Shown here piece by piece: positions 1-11,909 of a stretch of 28,717 nucleotides of DNA. The stretch is taken from assembly GCA_003427395.1 (NCBI GenBank), contig BFEA01000184.1:287145-315861 (forward strand). The letters run 5' to 3'. The stretch comes from Chara braunii. Lineage: Eukaryota > Streptophyta > Charophyceae > Charales > Characeae. The notes beneath the pieces are model-generated. The model worked only from the letters and a program-made list of their open reading frames with translations, did not search any database and was not told the DNA's origin. The position numbers and the translations under genes are program-made. Numbering within the stretch: the stretch's first letter is position 1; every line of letters begins with the position of its first letter.

Positions 1-72
<72 letters not shown>
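1..72. repeat. (AG)n simple sequence repeat
   Basis: Uninterrupted AG dinucleotide tract that starts at the window edge, so its true length is unknown. A purine-only tract of this kind is common in plant intergenic DNA. Confidence 0.98.
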
Positions 73-74
<2 letters not shown>

Positions 75-156
75 GAAAACCTGCCGTGCTGTGCTAGCTT
101 GAGGGAAACATCTGTGGCAGGACCGCAAATGGATTGTCTACTCAGTACATAAATCC

Positions 157-274
157 ATACAAATTCACTTCAGTCGCCATAACCCGTCTTGCATGATGCG
201 ATTTTCCAGGATGTAATACAAATTCACTTCAGTCGCCATAACCCTTCTTGCAGGATGCAATTTGCCAGGATGTA
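157..274. repeat. 59-bp tandem duplication
   Basis: Two head-to-tail copies of a 59-bp unit (157-215 and 216-274) beginning ATACAAATTCACTTCAGTCG. They differ at only a few positions, such as CCCGTC versus CCCTTC and ATGATGCG versus AGGATGCA. No coding potential was seen. Confidence 0.9.
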
Positions 275-277
275 ATA

Positions 278-1084
278 GTACAACAAGAACAGGTCTTCTT
301 CAATCACAGGATAGACGGGGGGCTGCTCTCTCTCAGATTCATTTTCGCAAGCTTCGACACCATCATGTGTCCACGCGCTACAACACAGTCAACCTGACAA
401 CAGCAACCTCTCCGTCATCAAGGTTTTCTTGTACCTTCTTGCCGCTTCACCCTTTGCATGCACCTCTCTCTCTCTTCCCGCTACCCTCCCCCCTCACTTT
501 CCTGAAGCCAGGCTTTACATCGCCCTACTCCCACTACCTCCCACTACCCACCATTCCCATCCTTCTCACTCCATGCCAAGCCATGCATGAACGCCGCCGC
601 CATTCCCCTCCTCCTTACTGCATGCATGCCACGCCGTGAATGAACAACTCCCCCGGACCAAAATGCGCATGCTGAGGAGCTCCCACGCATTGGCTGCAGG
701 TGCACTCGACTCAAAACTTGAGTCGGGTGGGCGATTGCGTGCATCCATAAATAGGACACATATTTATACACCTGGTACCCCATAAATCATCCCTGTCTGA
801 ACTGCCGCAGCAACAATTACCCCCGATGTATTTTTTAGACCCCTGATACCCCAGCCAACCCCACCATCACTGAGACCTCAGCCAACGGGCCATGACTGAG
901 ATCTTACTCACTATCACTGTTCTCATGTCACCACCACCACCACCTGGACACACAGTCTGTCTACATTCCACTCAAAAGGCTCCAACGCAGGGATAACAAA
1001 CCACACAATCTTCAAAAAGCTCCATATATAATACATATTTTCTTTTGCATTAAATGTATTGTATGGGCCTCGCTCCTTAATCCT
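278..1084. other. Intergenic, pyrimidine-rich, no gene seen
   Basis: The stretch around 400-560 is C/T-rich on the plus strand. That composition alone explains the open frames here, which lack domain-like composition. A TATAAATA-like string near 747-752 and a CAC triplet run near 931-941 are visible but not interpretable. Nothing else is supported. Confidence 0.5.
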
Positions 1085-2179
1085 AGAGTGTATTTTCGCT
1101 AACAAAACACTGAATGCGCCTTGGGATATAAGGCTAGAAATGACTTAGTAAAACTTGAAATCCCAAAGTGTATTTTTGTAAACGAAACCCCGAATACGCC
1201 TAAGGACATAATGACGAAGTGAAATCATGAAATCCCAAAGTGTATTTTCGTTAACATCCTCGCGAATACACCTTAGGATATAATGTTATAAATAACTAAG
1301 TAAAATCCCAAAATTATGAAGTGTACTTTTGCTGACGACACACCTCGAGATATAAAGCTAGAAATAACTAAGTAGAATCATGAAATCGCGGAGTGTATTT
1401 TCATTAAGAAAACCCTGAATACACCTTGGGATATAAAGCTAGAAACGTCAAACTGAAGTCCTGAAATCTCGAAATCCCGAATCGTATTTCCGTTAACGAA
1501 ACCCCGAAAACACCTCGAGATACGAAGTTAGAAATGACTGAGTAAAATCCCGAAATCTCGAAGACTATTTTTGCTATTGAAACCCGAAATACACCTCGAA
1601 ATACAAAGCTAGAAATTACCAAGTAAAATCTTGAAATATTGAAGTATAGTTTTGCTAACAAAACCACAAATACACCTCAAGATACAAAGCCAGAAACGAC
1701 TTAGTAAAATCCCCAAATCCGGAAATGTATTTTGGCTAATGAAACCCCGACTACATCTCGAGATATAAAACTAGAAATAACTACTTCAAATCCTGAAAGA
1801 CCGGAGTGTATTTTTTTAAACGAAACCCCGACACCACTCGCTATAAAGTTAGAAATGACTAAGTAGAATCCTAAAATCCTTGAGTGTATTTTCGCTACAA
1901 AACCTCGAATATACCTCAGGATCTAAAGTTATAAATAACTAAGTAAAATATTGAAATCCCGAAATGTATTTTCGTTAACGAAACCCAGAATACGCCTCAA
2001 GACATAAAGCTAGAAATTACTATGTGAAATCTTGAAATCCCATAGTGAAATCGTGAATACACTTCAGGATATTATGTTATAAATAAGTTAAAATAACTAA
2101 AAAAAATCTTTGAATCCCGGAGTGTATTTTCGTTAACAAAACTCTAAATACACCTTAAGATATAAAACTATAAATGACC
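1085..2179. repeat. Degenerate ~70-85-bp satellite, first block
   Basis: About a dozen or more diverged head-to-tail copies of a unit. In order each contains a GTGTATTTTCGTTAAC-like string, AAACCCCGAATACACC, a GATATAAAGCTAGAAA-like string, and ACTAAGTAAAATCCCGAAAT. Unit starts recur near 1087, 1169, 1240, 1321 and 1392, so the period varies with indels. The apparent minus-strand ORF across 1404-1667 is a by-product of this array and contains the same short peptide motif repeatedly. Confidence 0.9.
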
Positions 2180-2492
2180 TGTGTAGCATCTTGTTTGCGT
2201 TCGGAGGCGAACGCGAACTAGTGCCCAAAACCCTTCGAACACGAACATTAAAAAAATATATATATCTCAAAAAAATTTAAAAAACATATATGTCATGTAA
2301 AATAACAATACACACAACTTTTGTCTTGGAATCATGTTTACATTCTTAGTCAAATGTGAGTTTAAAATCAAAAACCAACTTTTTTTTTTTTTTTTTTGTG
2401 AAAACAAATTATAGTCGCCCGAACACGTTCGCAAGCTGTTCGCGCAAACGCGCAAACGCTGAGGGGCACGAACACGTTCGCCATGCTACACA
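2180..2492. mobile_element. 313-bp MITE-like insertion in the satellite
   Basis: The insertion begins TGTGTAGCAT and ends with its exact reverse complement ATGCTACACA, giving 10-bp perfect terminal inverted repeats. Subterminal GTTCG/CGAAC-rich stretches continue the similarity on both sides. The satellite is interrupted exactly here, and AAATGAC occurs on both sides (2172-2178 and 2495-2501) although the satellite unit has it once. That fits a target-site duplication with a few bases of uncertainty. The interior is AT-rich with a T18-like tract around 2380 and no coding capacity, so it would be non-autonomous. Confidence 0.72.
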
Positions 2493-2755
2493 AAAAATGA
2501 CTAAGTAAAAACCCGAAATCCTAAAGTTTATTCTCGCCAACGAAATCTTGAATACACCTTGGAGTATGAAGTTAGAAATGACTAGGTAAAATCCCGAAAT
2601 CTCGAAGTGCATTTTCGTTAACAAAATCCCAAATACACCTTGGGATATAAAGCTAGAAACGACTAAGTAAAATTCTAAACTACCGGAATATACTTTCACT
2701 AATGAAACGCCGAATACACCTCGGGATAGAAAGCTAGAAACGACTAAGTAAATAT
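2493..2755. repeat. Satellite block resumed after insertion
   Basis: Three or so further copies of the satellite unit seen at 1085-2179, again with the ACTAAGTAAAA and ACACCTTGGGATATAAAGC strings. It picks up in the middle of a unit directly after the insertion. Confidence 0.88.
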
Positions 2756-2774
2756 CTAGTATGATGCACAAAAT

Positions 2775-3215
2775 ATCTAGGTTGTTTTTCCGGGCGCCCA
2801 GGCACCCAACTTGTGCCCGAATACACGCCCGGGTGCCCGGCTGGGCATGACCCCCGGGCAGGGTTCCAGACAACCCCAGTGCAAAAAAAAAAAAAAAAAA
2901 ACGAAAGTCAAAAGATTTCCAAAAAAACATATGTTGTGTAGAATTGCAATACAAACAACTTTTGGTTGAGGGTCACATCAAAATTCCTCACCGAATCAGA
3001 GATAAAAAAGAAAACAACAAAATCACACTAAAGGACCCCCTTTTAACTCCTCTTAGCTCCTTTAAAAATAATTTATACCCCCCTTTCCCCCCTTGACAGC
3101 CAACTCTCAAAAATTGAAACGAGCCTTGATTTGGGCTCCTCTGGGAAGGCACAGAAATTGCACGCTCGAGTACTTCGGGCGTCACGCCCGGGTGCTCGGC
3201 GTAGCATGAAAATTT
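2775..3215. mobile_element. Second element sharing the MITE core
   Basis: About 2919-2970 matches 2275-2335 of the first insertion: both have AAAAACATAT, then a string ending AATAC, then ACAACTTTTG. It is bounded by GC-rich arms carrying the direct motif CACGCCCGGGTGC near 2823 and 3182. The satellite does not resume afterwards, so the right boundary is uncertain, and clean terminal inverted repeats were not found. It may be a diverged or composite relative of the first insertion. Confidence 0.45.
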
Positions 3216-6200
3216 CCTAGCAAATATTTATTATATTTCATGAAATATAATTATTTATTAGCCACTTCTCCATAGACAAAGACACTATCCCTCTTGGGAT
3301 CTCCTATCAGGACCGCATCGTATTTTTGCCAACCTTGATGCATTTGACCCTTCTCCTCACCCTGTTTAACCCACTTGGTGGATCTCCTTCTCTCTTACTG
3401 TTCCTTTCTCTATAGTCTCCTTACCTCTGCCAACAACTTCTCAATTTGCGAGGTGACGTTGAGGCGATGGTCCTCCGACTCTAGTGTCAGAGATGCCAAT
3501 GTCAGGAACTTGTGAGCTGCCATATTGGCCGCTCGGATACTGTTATACTGTTTGCGTCATGCTTGGATATGGCATATTCATCTTGCTGGCATATTGCATA
3601 ATACGCATACCACTTTTGAGCATTCCACAGGGTTCCTTACGAGATGAAACCTAACATCACAATTGATGTCCCCCTCGTTGAATTCGATGTTGTTCTTTGT
3701 ACTCAGCTTTATTCTCGTAGGTTGGTAGTCCTCCTAGTACAACTTGCTGGTGTTATTGGTCTTCCCATCTCTCTCCGTTACTCTAATTGGAGGATCCCTC
3801 CCCAAACATGTCGGGTTCTTAAGTCGGGTTTTGCTTTGCCACTTCTTGGATGTTCTTGTCCCATTTCTCGTTGCTTCTCACGAACGGTCATGGACATGAG
3901 TTGTTTGCTTTTAAATTTACTAAATTATGCTTCTCTTCGCCTTCGTCCGCCAACGACATTCATCCTCCATGGGTATCCATCTTCCTTCGTGTGGAAGTAC
4001 CAGCGCCATTGTTTGTTCGCACCACATTTCAACATTGAAGTAGCAAAATCCATACTGCATGGGCATTCATCCTCCATGGGCTTGCATACTAATTTAATTT
4101 TATACCAAAAAAAGTAGCAAAATCCATATTCCATTTCAACGTTAAAGCAAGTTTGAACCAACATTTGAATGGGGAGAAACAGTGCGTTAAAATGTTTATT
4201 GTGGATGATCCATATGTCCAGTTGCTTATCAACGTGGTCCCGAAAATTCCTAACATTGTTTTAACATGTTCCATACACGTAGTCCATTTTTTTGGGATAC
4301 GGGGGGTGGGAGGGGGGCGCGGTCGGTTATGTGGGAGTTGACAATAGTGTAACAACCTGCAGGCATCATATAGTTATGCAGTGACAAGTGATACGCACTA
4401 GTGGTCCCCGTATTTGTAGTTATTACTCATTTGGATATGCGTAGTAGTTGGCTAGACTAAGTCAAATGTAGGTGAAGAAAACGAAGTGTGCGCTTCTCGG
4501 CGTGAAAGTGTGATGGTCAATTTTTGTGTTTTACCTTTCCTTTTAGTGAAAATTTTGTTGTTGGAGAGAGGAAGATGTCACGAGAGCATTTTAGCGAAGA
4601 GATTCCGTATGAAGATACATACATAAATGGAAGTCCGCTTTCGTAATGCACTTCTGCATTGGCTACTGAAATGTTTGACCCGGTAACTGTCATGCCTAGA
4701 TAATATAAGACGTACCGTAAGGTCATAAAACTTCACTCGCCATTTAGATATGTGAGCAGTTTGTTAGACTCGACCATCCTGCGATACTCTTTTGAAAGAT
4801 GGTATAACACTTGTATGTTACTTCTAATGACAATTAGTTTGGTGTGTTGCAGATGACGTCCTCTCTATACTATACGTCCACAGACGGGGCGAAGGATATG
4901 TGTTTGTGTGTCCATGTGGTTACAATGGAAGTTCGCGGTTAGTGCGACAAACTGTGGACTTGAAAATGCAAGGGCATTTGCTCATTTTTTTTGCGGGTCG
5001 CACATGGTGCCTCCTAGATATCAAAGGAGAGCGTGAACACCCTTTTTTGTTAGCAAGTGCACTTCAGTTGTTATCACCTAGATAGATAGGCAAAACAAAG
5101 TTTAATTCATATGTGTTCACATAATGGCAGCACGTGCATTGATGGTTGAGATCAGTAGGCGTTGCCCTAACCACGGATACCAAGGGATCAATTGTGTGGG
5201 TTCGCTAGGCTGCGCAAATATGGGTTGATCCCGATTGGTTAGGCTTATTGCGGGCATGAAGCGAGTGTGGGCAGGTGTTTGAACTGCCCTCACCTCGGCA
5301 GGTTGCAGTGATATGCAGCTTAATTTAGCATGAATTGTTAGGGCCGCGATGTTTATGACATTACACATAAATTACGGGGCTTGCGACTGATCCTCATTTG
5401 ACGACTTGGCTTTTGAAGCTTTGGTGAACTGCACATGGTAGTCGTGCAATCGATGCATCCCATGCTTAGATGACACGAGGCGAACGTCAGGATTCATAGA
5501 GTAGTGACCCAGTGGTTGCAGTTATTTACTTTTTATTGTCCATTATTGTTGATTGGAGTTTCTGCTAGGGCGAAAGGGAGTCTTATGTACTGATGGTTTT
5601 TATAAAGATTTTGTGAAACTTTTAGCTTATTATTTAGAAGTTGTTTGGAATGTTTACACACATGTGGGACCCAGTCAAAGAGATCGTAAATATGAGAATT
5701 ATAGTAAAATATATTATGGATGCTGGTTCGAAACTGAAGAACTCAAAAGTTTCTTCGAATTATTTTGCCATATATTCTTGTTCAAAGTATGATAAGAAAA
5801 ACGATGTTGATTTACAAAGTTATATTCGTCGTGGTCCCGACTCACTCGAACCGACGAAATATATTAGTCTCTCGTGTTTACCATTTTCACCAAACGAGTA
5901 TGCTCACTATCAGACTTGAACCAATAACCTATAGCAATAGATGTTAAGTCTGTCGTGTTTACAATTTTCACCAAGTGAGTTTGATTTCAAACTAAACAGA
6001 GTCCATCATGCAAAACACGACGAGACACCCTTATTGGTTTGATGATTGGTTTTCAAGAGTTTCTATGAAATCAATTATCATGATCGTCAATAAATAAATA
6101 AATAAATTGAAATATGTATTTTGTACTCTTGCCTCTACTTTGTAGTTTAGTAGCCTGTTTGGTCACTTTCTTGGTTCACGAGGGGCTAACGGTGTTTTCG

Positions 6201-6380
6201 TTGAAAGTAAAATTGTTTTCATGTTCACTTTTTCTTTCAAGTGTAAAATGACACACATAAGAGAGGAGAAAAAGAGAAAAAAAACGATAAAACAAGACGA
6301 AATGATGAAAACTTAGCATTAAAAAGTTCGAGAAATACATCATTATACAATAACATTTTAAAATTGTGAAAAACAATACC
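3216..6380. other. Long intergenic stretch, no recognised gene
   Basis: Open frames up to about 157 codons occur, for example 3644-4117 on the plus strand, but none shows a motif, coherent composition or a neighbouring frame continuing it after a stop. A CATCCTCCATGGG string repeats around 3961-4079. An AAAT-repeat lies at about 6088-6105. This looks like decayed intergenic DNA, though a divergent gene with short exons could hide here. Confidence 0.4.
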
Positions 6381-6520
6381 AACCATTGAAATTATGATTA
6401 AGCATCAACAAAGTGTTGAATGATGCATACCAATCATTGAAACTATTCTCAAACATCAACAAACTGTTGAATACAAACATTGAAACTAGAATCAACTATC
6501 AACAAAGTGTTGAATGATAT
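6381..6520. repeat. ~45-50-bp tandem minisatellite (3 copies)
   Basis: Three diverged copies of a unit containing CATTGAAA, then ATCAACAAAGTGTTGAAT. They lie directly downstream (minus strand) of the Ulp1 protease stop codon, so they would fall in its 3' untranslated region or flank. The ATCAACAAAGTGTTGAT-like part is itself partly palindromic. Confidence 0.75.
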
Positions 6521-6543
6521 CATAAGCCACATATCTGGAATTT

Positions 6544-7227
6544 TCATGAATGTTCGACCATCGACATAATGTCGAATGCGATTCTATGCCTCATATGCAA
6601 AACGTTGTCTTGCGAGATTTTAAATGAAAGAAAATGACCTTTCGCTAGCAAAGATGTAAAACCTAACATAAAAACACCACAACTACAACCATCATGTTGG
6701 ACGGGCACCTCGTCAAGCGATGTGTCGAAAAATGTCGTAAGGTCGTCCACATGATATCTTTCATGCAGATTTTGACGTTGGAACTCCATTCTAAAGAACG
6801 CGGCTAATATTTCAAGCGGTGCGAGGCGGTCAACACGACGGAGAGAGTCCACAAGGCGGAATTCACATTTGCAACCATTTATTTTAACACATGCCAAAGC
6901 CCAGTGGTTCCCAAAGTTAAGAGGGATAAATACAAAGTTAAAATAAAAAATAGTTTTTTCCCTAACCCACTTCATTCCCTCACAGTAAGCAATTTCTCTC
7001 GACACTGCAGATGGAATGTCACTAAGACTCTCGTCTTTAATCTCTTCTCTAAACATTAAATTTTGTCTGGCATTATCGTTGTTGATCTGAATGGCTAGCA
7101 TATGTAAATTCACGACTTCGTCATTCAACCATCCTCCATCTTCGATAATGACCATGATGTCTTTCTTTTCCACCTTCCAAAGTGGGGTGTACCGTTGCTG
7201 GAGGAATCTTGGACGACGGGCTAGGCA
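6544..7227 (-). CDS. Ulp1/SENP-type (C48) SUMO protease domain
   Basis: A cysteine protease of the Ulp1 family, which cleaves SUMO or related ubiquitin-like tags. Counting from the GTG codon at 7173, the WLNDEVVN motif lies at about residues 15-22, the catalytic His in NHW at 90, Asp in VDS at 109, the oxyanion Gln at 159 and the nucleophile Cys in SCGVF at 165. All key residues are present in the canonical order and spacing. The frame stays open upstream to a TAG at 7228-7230. That TAG could be a splice acceptor, making this the last exon and adding a tail that ends RYTPLWKVEKKD. Such domains are commonly carried by plant Mutator- and CACTA-type transposons, and the upstream decayed gene on the same strand suggests the same here. 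Substrate specificity cannot be read from sequence. It is stop-free, unlike the upstream gene. Confidence 0.9.
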   Translation of the reverse strand, partial: CLARRPRFLQQRYTPLWKVEKKDIMVIIEDGGWLNDEVVNLHMLAIQINNDNARQNLMFREEIKDESLSDIPSAVSREIAYCEGMKWVREKTIFYFNFVFIPLNFGNHWALACVKINGCKCEFRLVDSLRRVDRLAPLEILAAFFRMEFQRQNLHERYHVDDLTTFFDTSLDEVPVQHDGCSCGVFMLGFTSLLAKGHFLSFKISQDNVLHMRHRIAFDIMSMVEHS

Positions 7228-7500
7228 CTACATACAAACACACACGTAAACAACAACAACAGTATGTCTAAGACTTTTGTACAAGTGATGCAATTCTGAA
7301 AATTGATACAAGAAGTGGACACAAGTTCGTAACAGTGTTTGCTTGCCTACTTCGTTGTCGCTGGTGCTTTCCATAATAGACAACGTGCAACAATCATGGT
7401 GTAATTTCTTCCCTTGTTTGGTATCTATTGCCACAACTTTAAACATCCTTAGGACAACTGGCTTCACAAACGGGATTGTCACATGTCCGGTGCGTCTTCT
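7228..7500 (-). pseudogene. Possible upstream exon or fragment of the protease gene
   Basis: An open minus-strand stretch of about 84 codons in the same frame as the protease. It includes a plausible segment from IPFVKPVVLRMFKVVAID through LHHDCCTLSIMES. It ends in a GTTGTTGTTTACGTGTG tract just before the TAG, which looks more like intron or simple repeat than coding. No domain was recognised. It may be an exon linking the long upstream gene to the protease domain. The splice sites are not convincing, so the assignment is tentative. Confidence 0.3.
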
Positions 7501-8081
7501 AACTTTTTAGGGAAACAATGACAGCGTTGACAAGGCTTGCAAACCGCACTTTCCACAGTCCTTTATGCAAGTCTGCATGTTCATCAACGTAAATACCACA
7601 ATCATGACCGATAGTGACAAGTAATATGACTGACGTTCAATTTCATACTATTAGAAATTTGCTTAAGCAACATGAATGTGAATAAGCATTAATAGGCTAT
7701 AATAGCAAGAAAGTTTACCAATCTTCTACTTCATGGTACCGATTCGGACACACCACAAATGCACGTTATATAAATGCAAAAAACAAGGAACAGCTGGACG
7801 TCGTGTGGCAAAAAAAAAGGATGAGCTCGTATGTTAGACACAATATTACACACATGTTCTTTGGGCGAGGTAAGTGCTTACCTTGGCGACTAACTAGCAG
7901 TTTCCCTTCAACACAGTCTTTTTTTGCACCTCCCAACTACGTTCATGTGACAGGGGATTCTTAGATGGTTATTACGCCTTGGATAGGTGGACTTAACTGT
8001 TGTACATGAGTTTGAAGTATATTCTCTTAAGCTTTCCCCACATGTGTATGTTGCTCAGGCGTAGTCAGTACAATATGTCCT
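7501..8081. other. Gap between coding modules, no gene seen
   Basis: No open frame of note and no recognised repeat. By position it could contain introns or a deleted coding stretch joining the long minus-strand gene to the Ulp1 exon. Confidence 0.4.
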
Positions 8082-8475
8082 TCATCCTCTTCGATGTCGG
8101 GTACTTGGATTGCTTATTTTTCCATGAGCCCCTGAAGAGTGTCGTTTTTTTCCAGCAGACGCATGCTGAGGCCCTCCTCCTGCCTTCTCTGATAATATCG
8201 AACTTTGAAATTCAGTACAAATCTCGAAGTCGCCTTCGAGTGTCCCTTCAGGCTCGACTTGCGGTTCCAACTCCCCCACAAACATGGTTTTTTCCATTGA
8301 TGTCGTCGTTACACATACAGCAGGCGCATCCTCAGACCCTTCTCGTGCCTTCTCCGATGATATCGGACTTCGAAATTCGGTAGGAATCTCCAAGTCCCCT
8401 CTGAGTATCTCTTCATCCAGTGGAGTGTTAGGCTCGATTTGTGATTTCAGCTCCCCCGCAAACATGGTTTCATCC
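8082..8475 (-). repeat. Acidic coding tandem repeat (~2 units)
   Basis: The protein reading contains two related units. The first begins MDETMFAGELKSQIEP and passes through GDLEIPTEFRSPISSEKA. The second begins MEKTMFVGELEPQVEP and passes through GDFEICTEFQSSILSEKA. At DNA level the units are about 165-175 bp apart. The duplication keeps frame, so it arose while the gene was still being translated, or by a chance multiple-of-three event. Confidence 0.75.
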
Positions 8476-9993
8476 ATTGATATCTTGAGTCGCGCCTGAC
8501 TTTCCAACCCGCATGACATAATATCTATTTGAGTCTGACATGTGGCCATGCGGGCTGTCAACAATGGTCTTCTCGCCAATCGAGAAGACACTTGCGCCAC
8601 TGGTATCATGCCATATACTATCTGTCAAAGTGGGATATGTAAGTGTTGTGGTGGCACTTAGTCCACCTTCACATCCACCAACTTGTCCTTCTGTAGTCAG
8701 AGACAATTTCAACTGTTGCAAACCACCTGCATCGGTATATCCTCCTACAGGACGGCCGCTTCCTTTGTGTTGACGATGTGGTTGCCCTTCTCTAGTATCT
8801 CTTGTTGGCTGACTGGACCTAGGCACTTGTGATGTCCCTCCACCTTCACCACTCCCTTTCTTATCATATCCTCCCTCATCACCACTTGGGCGTTCAGATC
8901 CTTCTCCACTTGCTCCACCGCTAGGACCTTGTCCTTTTCCCCCTCCGCTATCGTCGCCCCCTTCAATATGCCAGTTATATCCATATGCTAGGCTTGTTTC
9001 TCTATCATAAACATCCTCCAAGTACTCGAGTTTTCGCAATGCTTTGAGTTCCTTGAAAATCTCCTTCTTCTTTGTTTCCACTCTTGATGGAGAAACGTTA
9101 GGATTCAGTCGAGCAAGTCGCACCCCAATCTGGTCCTCCGCATGTGTATAAAACTTTGATTGTGCCATACGTCTGTGAGAACAAAACTGTCACTGCCCAC
9201 ATTGTTTTATGGTCATCACCCATTGTCCTTTTGCCAGTGCCGACTGAAAATATTGTGGATGTCACACGATGTCGTGACCCCACGTATCATCATTCATCAT
9301 TGTATGGTCATCTCAACAAACGACAGGACCCGTCAATTTGGCAACGTCCGCAGGGATTTTATCCCCAATCTCGTACTCAAGCGCCTCTGCAGGTTGAGGT
9401 TCCTGTGTGCTCTGGGAACGAAGGAGTTGTTGCAGTAAAGCAGGACTTTGTGTAAATGCTGATAAATGCGTTAATAACTCGGGGGAGGCTTCAACACCGA
9501 ACAAAGTTCTCAGGGTCATCGCTTGATCGGGCATCAATCCTCCAGACGACGACACTCCTGCTGGTAAAGCGGTCGTACTGCCAGGAGGTGTAGTGAGTGG
9601 AAGTATTGCTGCACCAGTAAGCACGACACTAGAAGTTCTAATTGAAGGAGTTCCTGATGACGTCCGTGTCGTAGGCATCTTTTGAGAAGACGAGGTACTT
9701 GCCTTTTGCCTTTCACATGCTAAGGCCGCTTGCAAAGTACCATCGATACTTTATTCTTCAGAGTCTTCAGCGTCGAACTATTCCCCGTTCGGAAAGCAAG
9801 TTGCGTAGGCAGCGAGCGTGAAAGCACCGATTCGTTCATCAAAGTACATGATTTCCAATCGGTCAAGGAATGCAATCTCTTTGTTTCAATAAGCTTTATG
9901 ATAACCTCGTAGAAGGGTCTCAACTTTTCGCATGCGAGCGACATATGCACGGTCTCCTCTGTTTTTCGGCCGCATCTCGAAAAGGAACTGTCA

Positions 9994-10800
9994 GATGTCC
10001 GGCATATTTTGACCCACTCTGTGCACGAAATCGCGAGCTTCGTCATGGCGGAGTAGTGGCTTGATGAATTTCGCATGATAATCTCGAGTGCCGACCATCT
10101 TGTTCATGAATTGCACAAGAAAGTCGAACTTCATGTCCTCTCCTTCCACAACGATGCAATGACAATGACTTTTCAATAGCTCCCACACCAAAGTTGCATG
10201 ACGTTTTCCCAAAAAATACAATAGCTTCATCCACTGGACAAAAGTGGTGTAGCGTCTCTACCATTGCGTTCGGTTCCCTCTCCATTTCTTCGTACACAAC
10301 TTTTTATTTTGGCTCCATACCCGCCATTTTCCACTTCACTGGCAGAAAGTTCTTCTCCACTACATCCGTCAGCATCTTTGGCTTCCGCTCTCGCCGCACA
10401 AGTGTGGAAATGTCAATTTCTCGAGAACTGGAAGACGGCCCCGCTGGTTCGATATCTTCGAACAACGAAATTGTATTCCGATGGTGGTCCCCATCGTTGA
10501 AGTACATAATGACCACCATCTTATTTGTATCCTCCATTGGCAAATTTGCAACTTTATACAGATGTCAGACCTTCTGCTGTTGTTGTCGAGTCCACTTGGC
10601 AAGTAACATGTGAACATCTCACTGCACCACTCGCCTGAAAAAGGTCAGCTCACAGGACCGCGGAATGAAGCATATCAGCGTCCAATACTCCCCTCCCACC
10701 ATTTTCATGAATCTCCAGAGTCCATAAAAAACCGGCTCTGTCCACTTGCTTATGTGAGTTTGATGACATAAATCAAGCACCCCGTGTGACATGTCAGATG
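9994..10800 (-). other. Methyltransferase-like (Rossmann) region, degenerate
   Basis: Reads, across stops at 10619, 10565 and 10304 and a frameshift near 10215, as three blocks. The first is DMSHGVLDLCH. The second is a helix-strand unit, FYGLWRFMKMVGGEYWTLIC, then FIPRSCELTFF, shaped like the post-catalytic block of beta-class amino-methyltransferases (a GG turn then a hydrophobic strand). The third is CPVDEAIVFFGK plus HATLVWELL, then CHCIVVEGEDMKFDFLVQFM. That last block matches the layout D-x-F-x-G-x-G, helix, acidic strand end (VVEG) of a SAM-binding motif I/II. No DPPY or [DSN]PPW catalytic motif was found, so an active DNA methyltransferase is not supported. It may be a diverged or inactive relative, or another Rossmann fold. 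Confidence 0.33.
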
Positions 10801-11909
10801 TCGAATGACCCTATAAACCTCTTTACAATCTATGACATCTGAGACATCGCTAGGATCTCATTGGAAAGACACGAAAACAGACTTGACGTCCTATTCTTGA
10901 AAGTGTATATATTTCGCTTGTCCAGACAAGTGAATGCTCTCTGAACCTCGCATTGCTGACCTATGCATCAACTTCTCTACAAAATGCTCGAACTCTTGAG
11001 GACACTTTTCAGCGACAGTCTTGGTTTTCCCAATGTTGGCGGGAGCGATTTTATCCAAGGCAAATCTTTGAAATGTTGCCTCTGATCAACCCATCTCTCA
11101 TATGTAAGGCCCTGATCGTGATAGTTGTCAAATAAATCAGCCAGGTCCATGAAAAAAGTTTCCTTCCAATCAAACGGCTTCTTGGCTAGGTCTGAAACAA
11201 AGACGGAGAAATGCAACATTCGCAACATCGCTCTCTCCGTCTTCACGGCTTCAACATAGGTCTCCATTGAATGCAACCTGGCGTCTTTCGCAGCTTTGCT
11301 TTGCTTTGGAGCCAAGATAATAGCACCTCCTAAGACATCATGCAAGATCTGCTGCCGCTCACGCCTCCCTAAAATGGAAAGTGATTTTCACGATCTGACG
11401 TCCGGATCATGCACCGGAAGAAGGAAACCCGGTCCTTTCGTGCCTGGTATCCAATGCACAAGAACTCTAGATGCACCCTTCCCCTCAAAACCAAGACCTG
11501 GCATTTGTGCTTTCCCCGCTTCACCTTGTTTGGTGACAGGCTTCACAGCGTCTCTTCCTTGCAGTTGTCCGCTTTCCCAAGCCTCATATACCTGCTCCAC
11601 TTTTTCAAACACTTCGTCCGATGACCTAGCTAAGATCATATAAGGACCAAGGAAGTCATACGATTTTGAACTCCACTGACCAAGTGACATACTAATGTAA
11701 TGATCTATGTCAGTCACTCTAAGTGTCTTCCCTCCGAACTTTCTATACTCCGCATTTTTGACATCATCTCCCTGCTCACCTTTGGCATCAGGACAGTCAG
11801 ACGCGTTCCACAACTTCCTAATATCCCGAACTACGGTGCTCTGATGAGGCGGAGTGTTCCATTTGTCCTTCGCATTCTGGAACGTGCTCAATGTTCCATA
11901 GTGATCCAT

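Noticed and set aside
1404-1667. 87-codon minus-strand ORF with repeated FYLVISSFVFRGVF-type peptide
   Set aside because: It is the translation of the satellite repeat; the same peptide recurs with each DNA unit and there is no independent coding evidence.
3644-4117. 157-codon plus-strand ORF in the 3.2-6.4 kb region
   Set aside because: No motif, no coherent domain-like composition, and competing open frames on both strands.
10600-10800. Active N6-adenine DNA methyltransferase
   Set aside because: No DPPY-type catalytic motif was found and the region has stops; only a Rossmann-like layout is arguable.
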